Assembly: GCF_963691685.1 (NCBI RefSeq)
Contig: NZ_OY829290.1
Location: 2,232,001-2,296,000 of the forward strand
Origin: Thalassovita sp.
Lineage (GTDB): Bacteria; Pseudomonadota; Alphaproteobacteria; Rhodobacterales; Rhodobacteraceae
Direction of reading: 5' to 3'
Length of the DNA: 64,000 nt
The translations under genes were made by a program, and so were the position numbers. The notes below the pieces were generated by a model. The model searched no databases. It saw only the letters and a list, made by a program, of their open reading frames with translations, and was not told the DNA's origin. Of the stretch, positions 8,834-17,469 are shown piece after piece; positions within the stretch are counted from its first letter, which is position 1; every line of letters starts with the position of its first letter.

Positions 8834-9115
8834 TACCTTACTCCAGTGCTTTCATGTTTTGAGCGGCCACGCTCGAATATATTTTGTGAGAAACAATATC
8901 TCGATTTAACAGTACGCTATAAGTTCGTGATAATTTATATATTATATTTGCATCTTTATGATTTTCAATTTAAGTTACTGATTTTAAACAAAATATATTT
9001 TGTATCATTTCAATCACCACGGTCTTGAACCTCAATGGACTATACTCCGGGGAGAGTGGTTTTATGTAATGATGGCTGACCAATGTGTGCTAGCCCTCGC
9101 AATCTGGGCACTGCC
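8834..9115. other. AT-rich intergenic stretch upstream of the island PstS-like gene
   Basis: Strongly AT-rich, with runs such as tatattatatttg and tttcaatttaagtt. I see no convincing gene; a 60-codon open frame at 8846 has no family resemblance. It presumably holds the promoter of the PstS-like gene. Confidence 0.6.
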
Positions 9116-9837
9116 TTAAGCTCAGGACCCATTAATCAGCTTGCGGCTGATTTGGTTGCGTGATTCACGTGCCTGCAAAAATGGGGGCATCATGAGCAAT
9201 CTTTTCTGACTAAGCGACGAGCAGATGGCGCGGCTTCAACCTTACTTTCCGAGGAGCCATGGCAAGCCGCGTGTCGATGTCCGGCGCGTTCTTAGCGGGA
9301 TAGTCTTATCCAATCGCAATGGGTTACGATGGTGAGATGTGCCGAAGGAATACGGCCTACCGAAGACGCTTTACAATCGTTGGAAGCGTTGGAGCGAGAT
9401 GGGCGTGTTCGCCAGGATCTTCGAAGGACTGGCCGCTGAGGCGGCAGATCAGAAGACCATCATGATAGACGCGACCTATCTCAAAGCCCACCGCACGGCG
9501 TCAAGCATGCGCGGCAAGAAGGGGGGGCGCTGTCGGCCGATCGGGCCGAATGGCTTCTGGTAGATCGCAGATATGACGCGGACTGGTTCTGCGACGCCCT
9601 GAAAGACAAGGGGATCAAGCCATGCATCCCGAGCCGCAAGACGCGCGGAAAGCCCGTCAAATACGACAAGCGCCGCTACAAAAGCCGCAACCGCATCGAA
9701 ATCATGTTCTGCAGGCTGAAGGACTGGCGCCGGGTCGCGACACGCGACGACAGATGTCCGGTGGTCTTCCTCACGGCCGTCGCCCTCGTCGCAACCGTCA
9801 TCTTCTGGCTGCGAAAATCAATCAGGCTGGAGCCTAG
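9116..9837 (+). mobile_element. IS5-family element (IS427-like), copy 2
   Basis: Direct repeat of the copy at 6381-7103, nearly the same length, with scattered substitutions. Starts ttaagctcaggacccatta, ends ggctggagcctag. Together the two copies flank the BLUF and PstS-like genes in a composite-transposon arrangement. Confidence 0.78.
9192..9813 (+). pseudogene. IS5-family transposase, copy 2, decayed
   Basis: Shares both nonsense codons with copy 1 (TGA at 9207 and at 9333) and the same internal deletion. The G-run at the deletion scar has seven G instead of eight (9521-9527), so here translation runs out of frame after RGKKGGRC and stops at 9561. The terminal stop present in copy 1 is also lost (tgtga is tgcga here). 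It is certainly inactive. Confidence 0.85.
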
Positions 9838-10014
9838 AGGCGCTGGTTGATCTCCGCTTTGGACTGGCAGCAGCCATTCGAGCCGGTTGCAGCGAACTGC
9901 GGTATAGCGCCCCTTTGTGCCAATGGCCGCAGACAAAACGAATGACCGGTTTTTTGCGTCAGCTCTTTTCAAATCGACCGGAATCGAGGCCGGTCCCGAC
10001 TACAAGCTTAAAAT
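9838..10014. other. Short remnant region without a clear gene
   Basis: Between the IS5 copy and the livF pseudogene. One frame reads about 25 residues ending RRQNE before a stop near 9944; it looks like a leftover fragment, not a gene. Confidence 0.4.
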
Positions 10015-10683
10015 CTACCTCAAATCCGCACCCGACACCTCATTGGCCGGTTTGTCCAGAACAACCGTTCCCGCGTCCAATCCAAGATACCAAGAAGAAA
10101 TGCTGGTCAGAAAGGGCAGGTTCTGTTCACACAAAAGAACACCGCCCCCCGCCGCCGCCCGTTCCTTCAGGCAATCGGCCATGTGGTTGATGTTCTCCGG
10201 CTGGACACCCTCTGACGGTTCGTCAAGGACGATCAGCTTGGTGTCTTCGATCATGGTTCGGACAAAGGCCAGAATTTTCCGCTCCCCGCCCGACATGGTG
10301 GCCGCAGGTTGGTCCATCCGTTCCGCCAGTCTTGGAAACCGTTCGAAATACCGATCCGGTGCTTCGCGATTGGAGCTCAGATTCAGGTTCTCCCTGACCG
10401 TCAGATCATCAAACACCATGGATGTTTGCGGCATGTAACCGAAACCCAGTTCGCGGTGGGCATACACGGGTAGCGTGCCGACAGAGCTTCCCTCTAATCG
10501 GATGTCACCTGCACCTGCGATCAGCCTACCTTGCACCAGCCGTCAGAGGGTAGTTTTGCCAACGCCGTTTCTACCGAAGACTCCCAGAACACTGCCCGTT
10601 TCAATTCGGGCTGAGACGTCGAACAGCACGTTGGTGTCGCGATACCCTCCGGTCAGGTTGTCAATTTCCAGAAGCGCGGTCAT
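10015..10683 (-). pseudogene. livF-type ABC ATPase, nonsense-mutated
   Basis: ATP-binding subunit of the LivF/UrtE class of branched-chain amino acid or amide transporters. Reading from ATG 10683 gives MTALLEIDNLTGGYRDTNV and an intact Walker A GRNGVGKTTL, then an in-frame TGA at 10545-10543 (codon 47). The same frame continues to 10015 with the Q-loop region YMPQTSMVFDDLTVRENL, signature SGGERKILAF, Walker B LIVLDEPSEGV and the switch region LLCEQN. A single nonsense codon has thus killed an otherwise nearly full-length gene (about 222 codons). No permease or binding-protein genes of the same system are nearby. Confidence 0.85.
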
Positions 10684-10804
10684 TTCGTACCTCCAGAATA
10701 TACAGCTTGAACTTCCGGTTTGCTTCGTACTTTTTCGAAAGTATCAAATGAGGTGCCCCTAGATTTGTAGACGCTTTGCTTGGTAATTTTGGAAGCAAAG
10801 GACG

Positions 10805-11092
10805 ATGCAAATGTCAGGGCAAATTCGCTACTCGGATGAGTTCAAGATCGACGCGGTGGCGCAAGTCACGGAGCGCGGCTATTCGGTCAAAGAGGTGGCT
10901 GAACGGCTCGGGATCAGCACCAAGTCGCTGTACACGTGGATGGCTAAATTCTCGAAGCCGCAACGCCTGACCGATCAGGAGGCTGAGGTTAGACGGCTCA
11001 AGAAGGAGTTGGTCCGAGTTACGGAGGAGCGGGATATTTTAAAAAAAGCGGCGGCGTACTTCGCGAAGGATGCATCCCTCTCGCACATGTAA
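10805..11092 (+). CDS. IS3-family OrfA (helix-turn-helix and coiled coil)
   Basis: 95 residues: HTH region around YSVKEVAERLGISTKSLYTW (28-47) and a leucine-rich coiled coil (EVRRLKKELVRVTEERDILK, about 60-80). This is the DNA-binding OrfA, normally fused to OrfB by a programmed frameshift. Its last codons and TAA stop are supplied by the inserted hairpin repeat at 11076-11113; the family sequence would run straight into the OrfB start. Still possibly translated, but without a working OrfB it cannot transpose. Confidence 0.8.
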   Translation: MQMSGQIRYSDEFKIDAVAQVTERGYSVKEVAERLGISTKSLYTWMAKFSKPQRLTDQEAEVRRLKKELVRVTEERDILKKAAAYFAKDASLSHM

Positions 11093-11113
11093 ACATGTGC
11101 TGCCGGTCAATGG
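11076..11113. repeat. Hairpin repeat R1 inside IS3 element
   Basis: Flanks ccctctc and gccggtcaatgg enclose a perfect stem gcacatg-taaa-catgtgc. It sits at the orfA/orfB junction and adds the orfA stop codon. Confidence 0.75.
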
Positions 11114-11292
11114 GTGAAGTACGCCTTCATCGCGGCCAATCAGGATCGATTCAAAACGCGGCCCATGTGCCGAATGCTGGGCGTCCATCCCAGCGGTTTT
11201 TATGCATGGGTTAAGGAACCGCTAAGCCATCGTTCTCTGGAAGATGAGCGTCAAACCAAGCTGGTCAAAGACGCCTGGAACGAGAGTGGCAA

Positions 11293-11336
11293 GATTTACG
11301 GCTACCGCAAAATCGATTTACGGCTACCGCAAAATC
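11293..11336 (+). repeat. 22 bp perfect tandem duplication in orfB
   Basis: The unit starting gatttacggctaccgc and ending aaaatc is present twice head to tail (11293-11314 and 11315-11336). Because 22 is not a multiple of three it shifts the orfB frame at the conserved KIYGYRKI motif. Confidence 0.9.
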
Positions 11337-11662
11337 TATGACGACCTGGTCGACATGGGCGAGGCTGTATCTGAGAACCGCGTTGCCCGTCTGGCCCGCC
11401 TTGCGGGCATTCAGGCGCAGATCGGATACAAAAAGAAGCCTGGAATGTATGGCGGCAAGCCCTCCGTCGTGGTTGACAACACGCTAGATCGCCAGTTCAC
11501 GGTCGACGTCCCGGATCGCGCTTGGGTAACGGATATCACCTATCTCAGAACGCACGAAGGTTTTGCGTATCTCTGTGTGATCATCGACCTGTTCTCTCGC
11601 CGTGTGGTCGGCTGGGCCGTTCAATCGCGTCAGACTTCGGAACTTGCCGTACAGGCTTTGCT

Positions 11663-11704
11663 CCCTCTCGTGACATTGCTGCGCAATGCACTGCCGGGCA
11701 ATGG
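11663..11704. repeat. Hairpin repeat R2 inside IS3 element
   Basis: Same flanks as R1 (ccctctcg and tgccgggcaatgg) around a different self-complementary core: gtg-a-cattgc, loop tgc, gcaatg-cac. It inserts after VQAL in orfB and shifts the frame. Confidence 0.75.
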
Positions 11705-12006
11705 ATGGCTATTTGGCGACGCAAGCCCGGTCCAGGTTTGTTAATCCAATCTGATCAGGGCGCGCAATTCACAAGCAGAGAATGGGCCGCCTTCCTACGC
11801 GACCACAATCTGGAACACTCGATGAGCCGCAGGGGCAACTGCCATGACAACGCAGTGGCCGAGAGTTTCTTTCAGCTCTTGAAGCGGGAGAAAGTCAGGC
11901 GGCGAAAATACCGCACCCGCGAGGAAGCGCGACGCGATGTCTTTGAATACATCGAGCTGTTCTACAACCCAAAACGCAAGCACACGAACAACGGCATGCT
12001 GTCGCC

Positions 12007-12044
12007 CCCTCTCACACATGCTTTGCATGTGTTTCCGGCAATGG
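12007..12044. repeat. Hairpin repeat R3 inside IS3 element
   Basis: Flanks ccctctc and tccggcaatgg around a perfect stem acacatgc-ttt-gcatgtgt. It inserts 36 nt in frame near the 3' end of orfB, adding PLTHALHVFPAM before VDFEERQ. Confidence 0.75.
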
Positions 12045-12106
12045 TTGACTTTGAAGAGAGACAGCTCAAACTGGAAAAGGCAGGTGTCTAGGATACTAGG
12101 GGCACC

Positions 12107-13309
12107 TCAAACTGCGGATAGTTCGGCCAGAAGGTTGCCGCCAGAGCCGAAAATCATAAGGGTATCGCCATGGATCTTATAACGTGCGGCTCGGTCTAGC
12201 AGGCTAATCAGGTCGTTTTCTGCCTTTTCCACAGCACCGAAACAAGCCATTCTGGTTGCTTGTACAGGGCCGATGGACAGGAAGCCCTCTTCTTGCGTGA
12301 AGCTGGCCGTGATCTGGTTGCATCCCACAGTGGCCATCAGTGTGTTGGTGTCGCCACCGCGGAAAATGACTTGTGGCACACGCTTGTTATTGATCGCGCC
12401 AATCTCATTTCCAAATATTGTGTTGATTTTCCAATAGGTCCCGGTCAAAAGGGCATCGGGTGTGGAACTGGAGCAGATCAGTTCACCTTCAATCGAAGAC
12501 CCATTTTGACTTGTTCGAAATGTACAGCCGGTCGTCGCACTGATCCAATCCTGCAGTTTGTTAACATCTGTATACCTGATATTTTCTGTCTCTTCGATGC
12601 CGGTTGCATTCGCCTTGACGCCGCCTTTGACGATACCGGCCACTTGGTATTCATCACCATCGGTCCCTCCGAGGATATACAATGGCCCGCCGGAGTCGCC
12701 ATAGCCGGCCCGTTGGGTGGACCCGGGAATGCCTACGCAAAAGTCATGCCGGCCGTCGTAATCCACACGCGGTGAATCGCATAGATCGGAGTTGGTCAAT
12801 CGGGACTCATAGTACAAAAGCGGTTCGCCTTCGTGGCCTTGCCCGAGGCCGACTGTGGTTGTTGGTACTCCAATCGCAAGGGTGCCTTTAAAAACGCTGG
12901 CGATCTGTGCGCCGTAGCGTGTTGCATCCTCTTCTAGCTCCAAAAGAGCCGCGTCGAGCCTTTCATAGCCGAGCTTGGTGGGCGCCAGAACATAGTCCAC
13001 GATGCGCAGCTTCTGTTCAAAAAGCCCATCCGGGCCAAGGTTCACGCCGACAAAGACGGGCTCATCTCCTGTGAGGGCCGCTTCGTAGGAAGGCCAGCAA
13101 TGGGCAGCAGTCAGAACCCATTTCTGGGCAATCAACGTACCGCCGCAGGCGTTAATTTCCTTACCGTTCTGGCTGGGAAAAGGGCTGGTGGCGCGGATTG
13201 ATACATAAGAACGATACGCATCCACGTCCGCTTTGACGCCATCAATTATCGCAAACGCAGGCGTACACCAGCACACAAGGGCGCCATAGACCAAGTTTCG
13301 TAACATCAT
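12107..13309 (-). CDS. Secreted trypsin-like serine protease with C-terminal META domain
   Basis: 400 residues. A signal peptide (MMLRNLVYGALVCWCTPAFA) is followed by an S1 (trypsin) domain at about 21-285 with the full triad: His70 in LTAAHCW, Asp119 in ERLDAALLEL, Ser206 in GYGDSGGPL. After a short Ser-rich linker, residues about 305-398 match the META/HslJ domain: LTGTYWKINTI, PQVIFRGGDTNTLMATVGCN, ATRMACFGAVEKAENDL and YKIHGDTLMIFG. I chose ATG 13309, which follows gaggag at good spacing; the open frame upstream to 13366 lacks a ribosome site. The TGA stop (12109-12107) is made of the first three bases of the IS3 element, so the original C-terminus may have been a little longer. It should act in the periplasm or outside the cell. 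Confidence 0.88.
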   Translation of the reverse strand: MMLRNLVYGALVCWCTPAFAIIDGVKADVDAYRSYVSIRATSPFPSQNGKEINACGGTLIAQKWVLTAAHCWPSYEAALTGDEPVFVGVNLGPDGLFEQKLRIVDYVLAPTKLGYERLDAALLELEEDATRYGAQIASVFKGTLAIGVPTTTVGLGQGHEGEPLLYYESRLTNSDLCDSPRVDYDGRHDFCVGIPGSTQRAGYGDSGGPLYILGGTDGDEYQVAGIVKGGVKANATGIEETENIRYTDVNKLQDWISATTGCTFRTSQNGSSIEGELICSSSTPDALLTGTYWKINTIFGNEIGAINNKRVPQVIFRGGDTNTLMATVGCNQITASFTQEEGFLSIGPVQATRMACFGAVEKAENDLISLLDRAARYKIHGDTLMIFGSGGNLLAELSAV

Positions 13310-13522
13310 GTTCTTAACTCCTCGGTAACACCCCAGGTATATTGGGCGCGGTTCCCCCCCGTACAATATTGCGTGACATCAGGTCATTTCTGTTAAGCCT
13401 AATCCTGCTCATATGCACAGCGTCAGCTTTAAAAGCACCTCAGTCTGCGTGAGGTTTGCAAAAAATTCGGGTCCGGGAAAACCACTCAAGTCACTGTTTC
13501 ATAGTAGTTTTGACCATTTTTG

Positions 13523-15067
13523 TTACAAAATCCATTCAAGCGGAAGATAGCTCATGATGTTGACAAGGGTGCGTTGGAAGACGCTTGTGTTCGGCTCAAC
13601 CATCCATTCTTTCGGCGCTTTATCCTCTGTCCCAGACCAGCGGATTTTGCCATCTTTGTCCTCAAACACACGATAGAAAACCTGTGACTCGTCAAGTGCT
13701 ACGGACAACGAGCGGGCAATTGTTGGGCTGTCGACAAGGAACCCCATCTCCGTATTCAGCGCAGCGGACCGCGGATCAAAATTGAACGACCCGATGAAGA
13801 TCCGCTCTTCATCCACGGCAAACGTCTTGGCGTGCAGGCTGGACTGAGAGCTGGTCAAGATCTGTGTCAGCGAGGAAGTGTCAGGCTGTCCGGGGCGCGC
13901 CCGAAGCTCCAGCACATCGGCCCCTGCACGAACCAGTTGGTTCCGATAGCCTTTCCAGGCGCTATGGACAATTGGAACGTCGTTAGCCTCAAGGGAATTA
14001 GTAACAAGACGGGTTTTGACGCCGTTGCTAAGGAATTCCTGAAACAGCGCAGTTCCGACTTGGCCCGGGATAAGATAGGCAGAGACGAGATCGAGACTGC
14101 GCTTCGGCTGACCCATGGCCTGTGTCAGGCGTGTGATCAGCAGATCCCCGCTTGTGGCCTGTCCAAGACCTTTGGCCGGGTCGTCGCTGAACAGCTTGAC
14201 CGTGGTCCACTCCAGCAGGTCCTCTCCAGCTATGAGGCCCGATATGACAGGGGCATTGTCCAGCGCTTTTGCATATTCAGAGCCGCGTGCACTTTGTGCC
14301 GCCAAGGCAACAGCATTGTCCATCTCTGCAATTCCGTCATTTGAGGGTGCCAGAATGTCCAGCGCGTCGTAAGAGGATCCGCTGGTCCAGTAGTCATTGA
14401 AATTTTGTGACACCGACGCCGCACCAGGACCAACAGCCAGCACATCATAATCGAAATATGCGGTGCCCTCGCCGTAAGCGAAATAGATGTCGCCAATGTT
14501 GCGCCCCCCGATAACCGTAGCAAGCCCGTCCACAGTCATTGATTTGTTATGCATCCGGCGGTTCAGACGAAAGAAGTCGAACACATACGATACCAGTTTC
14601 GGCTTCCGCATCGTGAAGGGGTTAAACAGACGGATTTCGATGTTTTCCATCGCGGCGAGATCGGCCAGAACGTTGTCAAGCCCTGGGATCCCGTTGTCAT
14701 CGAGCAGCATGCGCACACGCACGCCGCGCTTTGCCGCTTTGCGCAATTCGTCCAGCAAAAGCCATCCGGTCGTATCAGTTTGCCAGATGTAATATTGGAC
14801 ATCGATCGTTTCGCTCGCCGCGCGGGCAAGCAAGATGCGCGCGACAAGTGCATCCCGACCGTCGGCAATCGGAATTACTCCGGTTCTATCCGGGTTGGTG
14901 ATGATCAGTGGCAGAAGAGCTTGTCCCAGACGAGTGTCGTCCTCCGCGGGTGCGGAGACGGCCGCATCCCCTTTGGGACGTTCAGGCAGGGGGTGGGTCC
15001 ACCGCAAGACAAGAATGGCGATCGTCAGTATGGCAAGGGTCTTCAACAAAAAACGCAACAACCGCAT
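13523..15067 (-). CDS. Phospholipase D-family protein (cardiolipin synthase-like)
   Basis: 514 residues with an N-terminal membrane anchor (about 5-22) and two PLD phosphodiesterase motifs: His173-Lys175-Asp180 in MHNKSMTVD and His412-Lys414-Asp419 in LHAKTFAVDE, each followed by the usual GG/GSFNF segment (IGGRN, IGSFNFD). Both HKD motifs are complete, so it should be a catalytically active phosphatidyltransferase or phospholipase on the periplasmic face of the inner membrane. ATG 15067 follows aggag; a longer frame to 15124 lacks such a site. The gene lies in the island, but similar proteins are common in roseobacters, so its origin cannot be judged from the sequence alone. Confidence 0.88.
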   Translation of the reverse strand: MRLLRFLLKTLAILTIAILVLRWTHPLPERPKGDAAVSAPAEDDTRLGQALLPLIITNPDRTGVIPIADGRDALVARILLARAASETIDVQYYIWQTDTTGWLLLDELRKAAKRGVRVRMLLDDNGIPGLDNVLADLAAMENIEIRLFNPFTMRKPKLVSYVFDFFRLNRRMHNKSMTVDGLATVIGGRNIGDIYFAYGEGTAYFDYDVLAVGPGAASVSQNFNDYWTSGSSYDALDILAPSNDGIAEMDNAVALAAQSARGSEYAKALDNAPVISGLIAGEDLLEWTTVKLFSDDPAKGLGQATSGDLLITRLTQAMGQPKRSLDLVSAYLIPGQVGTALFQEFLSNGVKTRLVTNSLEANDVPIVHSAWKGYRNQLVRAGADVLELRARPGQPDTSSLTQILTSSQSSLHAKTFAVDEERIFIGSFNFDPRSAALNTEMGFLVDSPTIARSLSVALDESQVFYRVFEDKDGKIRWSGTEDKAPKEWMVEPNTSVFQRTLVNIMSYLPLEWIL

Positions 15068-15876
15068 GGGCCTCACTCCTGTGTGGACAATTGGATTGAA
15101 AAGTTTGCATGGCCTTGGCCTCATTCACAAGCCACTCGTTCCCGGTCCGTATCAAATCAAACGGGTGCCAATGGCTAAATGGGCCGTGACATCCCGCGGA
15201 CGCTGGATACGCTGGCAACTGAGGTTAATCCCGGCGAAACCAGTCAGTTGATGTCCGCCTTCTACTTCTTTTACTGGGCACCTAGCTGGTCCGAGAATGG
15301 AATGGCGTCGAACACGCCGACACAGTTTTGCCGAAGGGCTTTGAGTAGTAGGGCCGCCGATACAAGACGCTCTCAGGCGCGGCCCGGGCTACCACAGGGG
15401 TGAATTGGAATGGCTGGAGGTTGTTCAGCTTCACTCCAGCCTCGCTGGCTTGAAGTCATACGAACATGCTAAACAGTTGAAGGAACGGCACATTGCGGCC
15501 CTTGGTGATTGGCAAAGCGAGTGGGTGCCACTCTGGCAGTGTCTAAGTGGCCGCTTTAGCCAAATCTAAGCTATACCTTCGCAACCGTTGAAAAAGGCAA
15601 CTCTTCGCATGATTTGGTGAACGGACATGTCTGATTTGGACTAGAATAGATTATTTGGTGCTGAAGGCGGAACGGCAGGTTTGTCCCGCTCAGCCGTCCT
15701 TGGGACCTGACAGCAGCGAGTTTGGCGGTCAGGGATTGCCTAATTTCCGGATTGGGTCCAAAATAATCGATGCTGGGCTACGAATAAAGGTCTCCAACAA
15801 GCTGTGATGTCTGCTTCAGTGAACAGCTATGGGGGGCGCGTGCATTGGCGCCAGCCAGATGAATCTAGAAAAAGTT
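15068..15876. other. Island stretch with no recognisable gene
   Basis: About 800 bp upstream of the phospholipase D gene. It probably contains that gene's promoter. Short open frames show no family resemblance, stops occur in all frames, and composition is patchy. It looks like accumulated debris. Confidence 0.5.
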
Positions 15877-16299
15877 ATGCCTGTAGAATTTACAATCTTC
15901 CCCAAGCGTGGCCTTGTTGTAGTCCGATACTCTGGCAACGTTGCTGTCCACGATACGTCAGTTGCAACAGAAGCCTACGTTTCGCATCCAGACTATGTCG
16001 CGGGCCAAAAACAACTGGTCGATATGACCGAGGTCACTGGTTTCGAAAAAGATTACGTTCAGTTTATGGATATGCAGGCCCGATTAACAGAACGGCTTGT
16101 TCGATCTGATTTGCAATCGCTTGTCGTATACATCGCACCTACGAACATAAGTCGAAACTTGAGTGCTATGTTCGTAAGGTCCTGGATCGATATAAGCTCT
16201 GTTGTACCGCTGGTCCAAGATACTGAAACCGAGGGGCTCGCCCTTTTGGGGCAGCCAGAAGAAACACTTGATGTTCTGATGGCAACATTGGCGAATTGA
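15877..16299 (+). CDS. Small STAS-like hypothetical protein (island copy)
   Basis: About 140 residues starting MPVEFTIFPKRGLVVVRYSG. A beta-strand-rich N-terminal half (EFTIFPKRGLVVVRYSG) is followed by HPDYVAGQKQLVDMTEV and a helical segment, resembling the SpoIIAA/STAS-like fold of many short roseobacter proteins. It shares its layout (strand, xRYxG, then QxLVDMTxVT or FLMDLSLVT) with the protein at 18347, just outside the island. The start is uncertain: in-frame ATGs also exist at 15859 and 15829. No catalytic residues are evident. Confidence 0.6.
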   Translation: MPVEFTIFPKRGLVVVRYSGNVAVHDTSVATEAYVSHPDYVAGQKQLVDMTEVTGFEKDYVQFMDMQARLTERLVRSDLQSLVVYIAPTNISRNLSAMFVRSWIDISSVVPLVQDTETEGLALLGQPEETLDVLMATLAN

Positions 16300-16960
16300 T
16301 CCAAATTTGACATAAGTTCAATTCAAGGCGTTTTGACCACGCGCTGATGGATGGCGCAGTCGTCCCGGAAACAGACCTTCAATGCAACGCTTTAAAAGGC
16401 GAGTTTGTCCAGCATAGCTGCACTCAACCCCCGACTTTCGCTGCAACTCTCATCAATGACCGCTTTTTATGCGGCGACGCAGCTATCGCGAGCTATGTTC
16501 CCTCGCCTAAGGGCAGATTTTGCAAAGGTCGCAATCTGCGCAGTTCTGACGTCCGCGCAGGATGCAGCATTGGTCAATAAGGGCTCTTCGCACAACTTTG
16601 CAAAGTCCGCTTCCTGCACTGCTTCAAGCTCTTTCATACCGGGTACGGAATCCGGTTCGATGGTGCGCTCCATCCGCGCCACCATGAGATGATTGTGAGC
16701 GCTTCATTCATTCGCATGACGGAGATCCTCGGTCAAAACGAACAATAGCGACAAGACCTCTCTTCCCGCTGCGCTGAAAATGCCGCCGCTGCGCCTGACA
16801 CGCTGGCGTCGCGGCCTGATGCGGCCTGTTCCAGCAGCGTGAGCGATCGCTGACGCTGCACAGAGCACAAAAAGCTTGTCCAGCCTTGGGGTTCGGGTGA
16901 ATTTTACTTCAGAAGTTACCCAACTTGTGGGATGGCGGTAAAATTTGTGGAGAAGTCGGT
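16300..16960. other. Island stretch, probable degenerate repeat
   Basis: No gene accepted. Around 16460-16690 both strands are open for 70-95 codons, with cysteine- and alanine-rich low-quality translations (minus strand contains FAKLCEEPLLTNAASC). This looks like a decayed intergenic repeat, not coding sequence. Confidence 0.45.
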
Positions 16961-17308
16961 ATGCGTAAGTTTCTAATTAGTGGAATTTTTGGAGCCGGTT
17001 TGGTTTCCGGGGCTGAAAGTGCACAAGACCTAGAGGGGTGGTGCTATCCTGCTGATGACTGTATCGGCGCGCAAATACCGCTGGGCTCAGGCACTTATGA
17101 TACCTGCGAAGAGACATGCACGCTAACGAATCCGGTATCAGTTCGTGATATGGAGGCAACACTATTTGACGTGGTTTGTCGTGGCGACTGGATGGAGGCA
17201 GGATCAATGAGCAGACGCCTTATGATTATCACGCAGGCATCAGACCAAACGAGGATGTTCGCTATCGGCGAAAACTCAGTAACCCAGCTTGAGCGGTGCG
17301 ATTTCTAA
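16961..17308 (+). CDS. Small secreted cysteine-containing protein, unknown
   Basis: 115 residues. ATG 16961 follows ggagaag. Signal peptide MRKFLISGIFGAGLVSGAESA with cleavage near residue 20-21. The mature part has six cysteines (WCYPADDCIG, CEETC, VVCRGDW, LERC), an even number suited to disulfides in the periplasm, and a C-terminal part MIITQASDQTRMFAIGEN. I do not recognise a family. Cargo of the island with lower GC than the chromosome. Confidence 0.6.
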   Translation: MRKFLISGIFGAGLVSGAESAQDLEGWCYPADDCIGAQIPLGSGTYDTCEETCTLTNPVSVRDMEATLFDVVCRGDWMEAGSMSRRLMIITQASDQTRMFAIGENSVTQLERCDF

Positions 17309-17469
17309 TAGAGTTAAGAAGACGAAAAGGCTCGTTTCGCTCATCCCGATAGACCTTGATTAGTACGAAGCCATGCCATCGTGTTAGATCAAGTTGTTAG
17401 GCGCTGTGTTGTGTAAAGTGTTCGATGAAGAGCGTTGCCTGACCTGGGCCGTATGGTAACGCAAGTTGC

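Larger units (their letters stand above)
11114..12091 (+). pseudogene. IS3-family transposase OrfB, frameshifted
   Basis: DDE integrase of an IS3 element. It opens with KYAFIAANQDRFKTRPMCRM at 11114 (GTG). The frame is broken first by the 22 bp tandem duplication at 11293-11336 and again by repeat R2 at 11663-11704. The first catalytic Asp region (WVTDITYLRTHEGFAYLCV) lies between them; the second Asp (LLIQSDQGAQFTS) and the NCHDNAVAESFFQLLKRE catalytic Glu region follow R2. R3 adds 12 in-frame residues near the C-terminus. Not functional as read. Confidence 0.88.
10749..12109 (+). mobile_element. IS3-family element carrying internal hairpin repeats
   Basis: Inverted ends tgaggtgcccctag (10749-10762) and ctaggggcacctca (12096-12109), 14 bp perfect, followed inward by tttgtagacgc / tgtctaggat which no longer match. 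It holds orfA and a broken orfB. It is longer than expected because three hairpin repeats of about 36-41 bp and a 22 bp tandem duplication have been added inside. No convincing target duplication. Confidence 0.88.

Noticed and set aside
9917..10438. Plus-strand 173-codon open frame
   Set aside because: Antisense to the livF pseudogene.
6457..10683. UGA recoding in the island, since IS5 copies and livF all break at TGA
   Set aside because: One TGA replaces Arg, and intact genes nearby (the protease) end in TGA; ordinary nonsense mutations explain the data.
16347..16692. Open frames on both strands, 70-95 codons
   Set aside because: No ribosome site, low-quality composition, and no recognisable domain; more like a decayed repeat.
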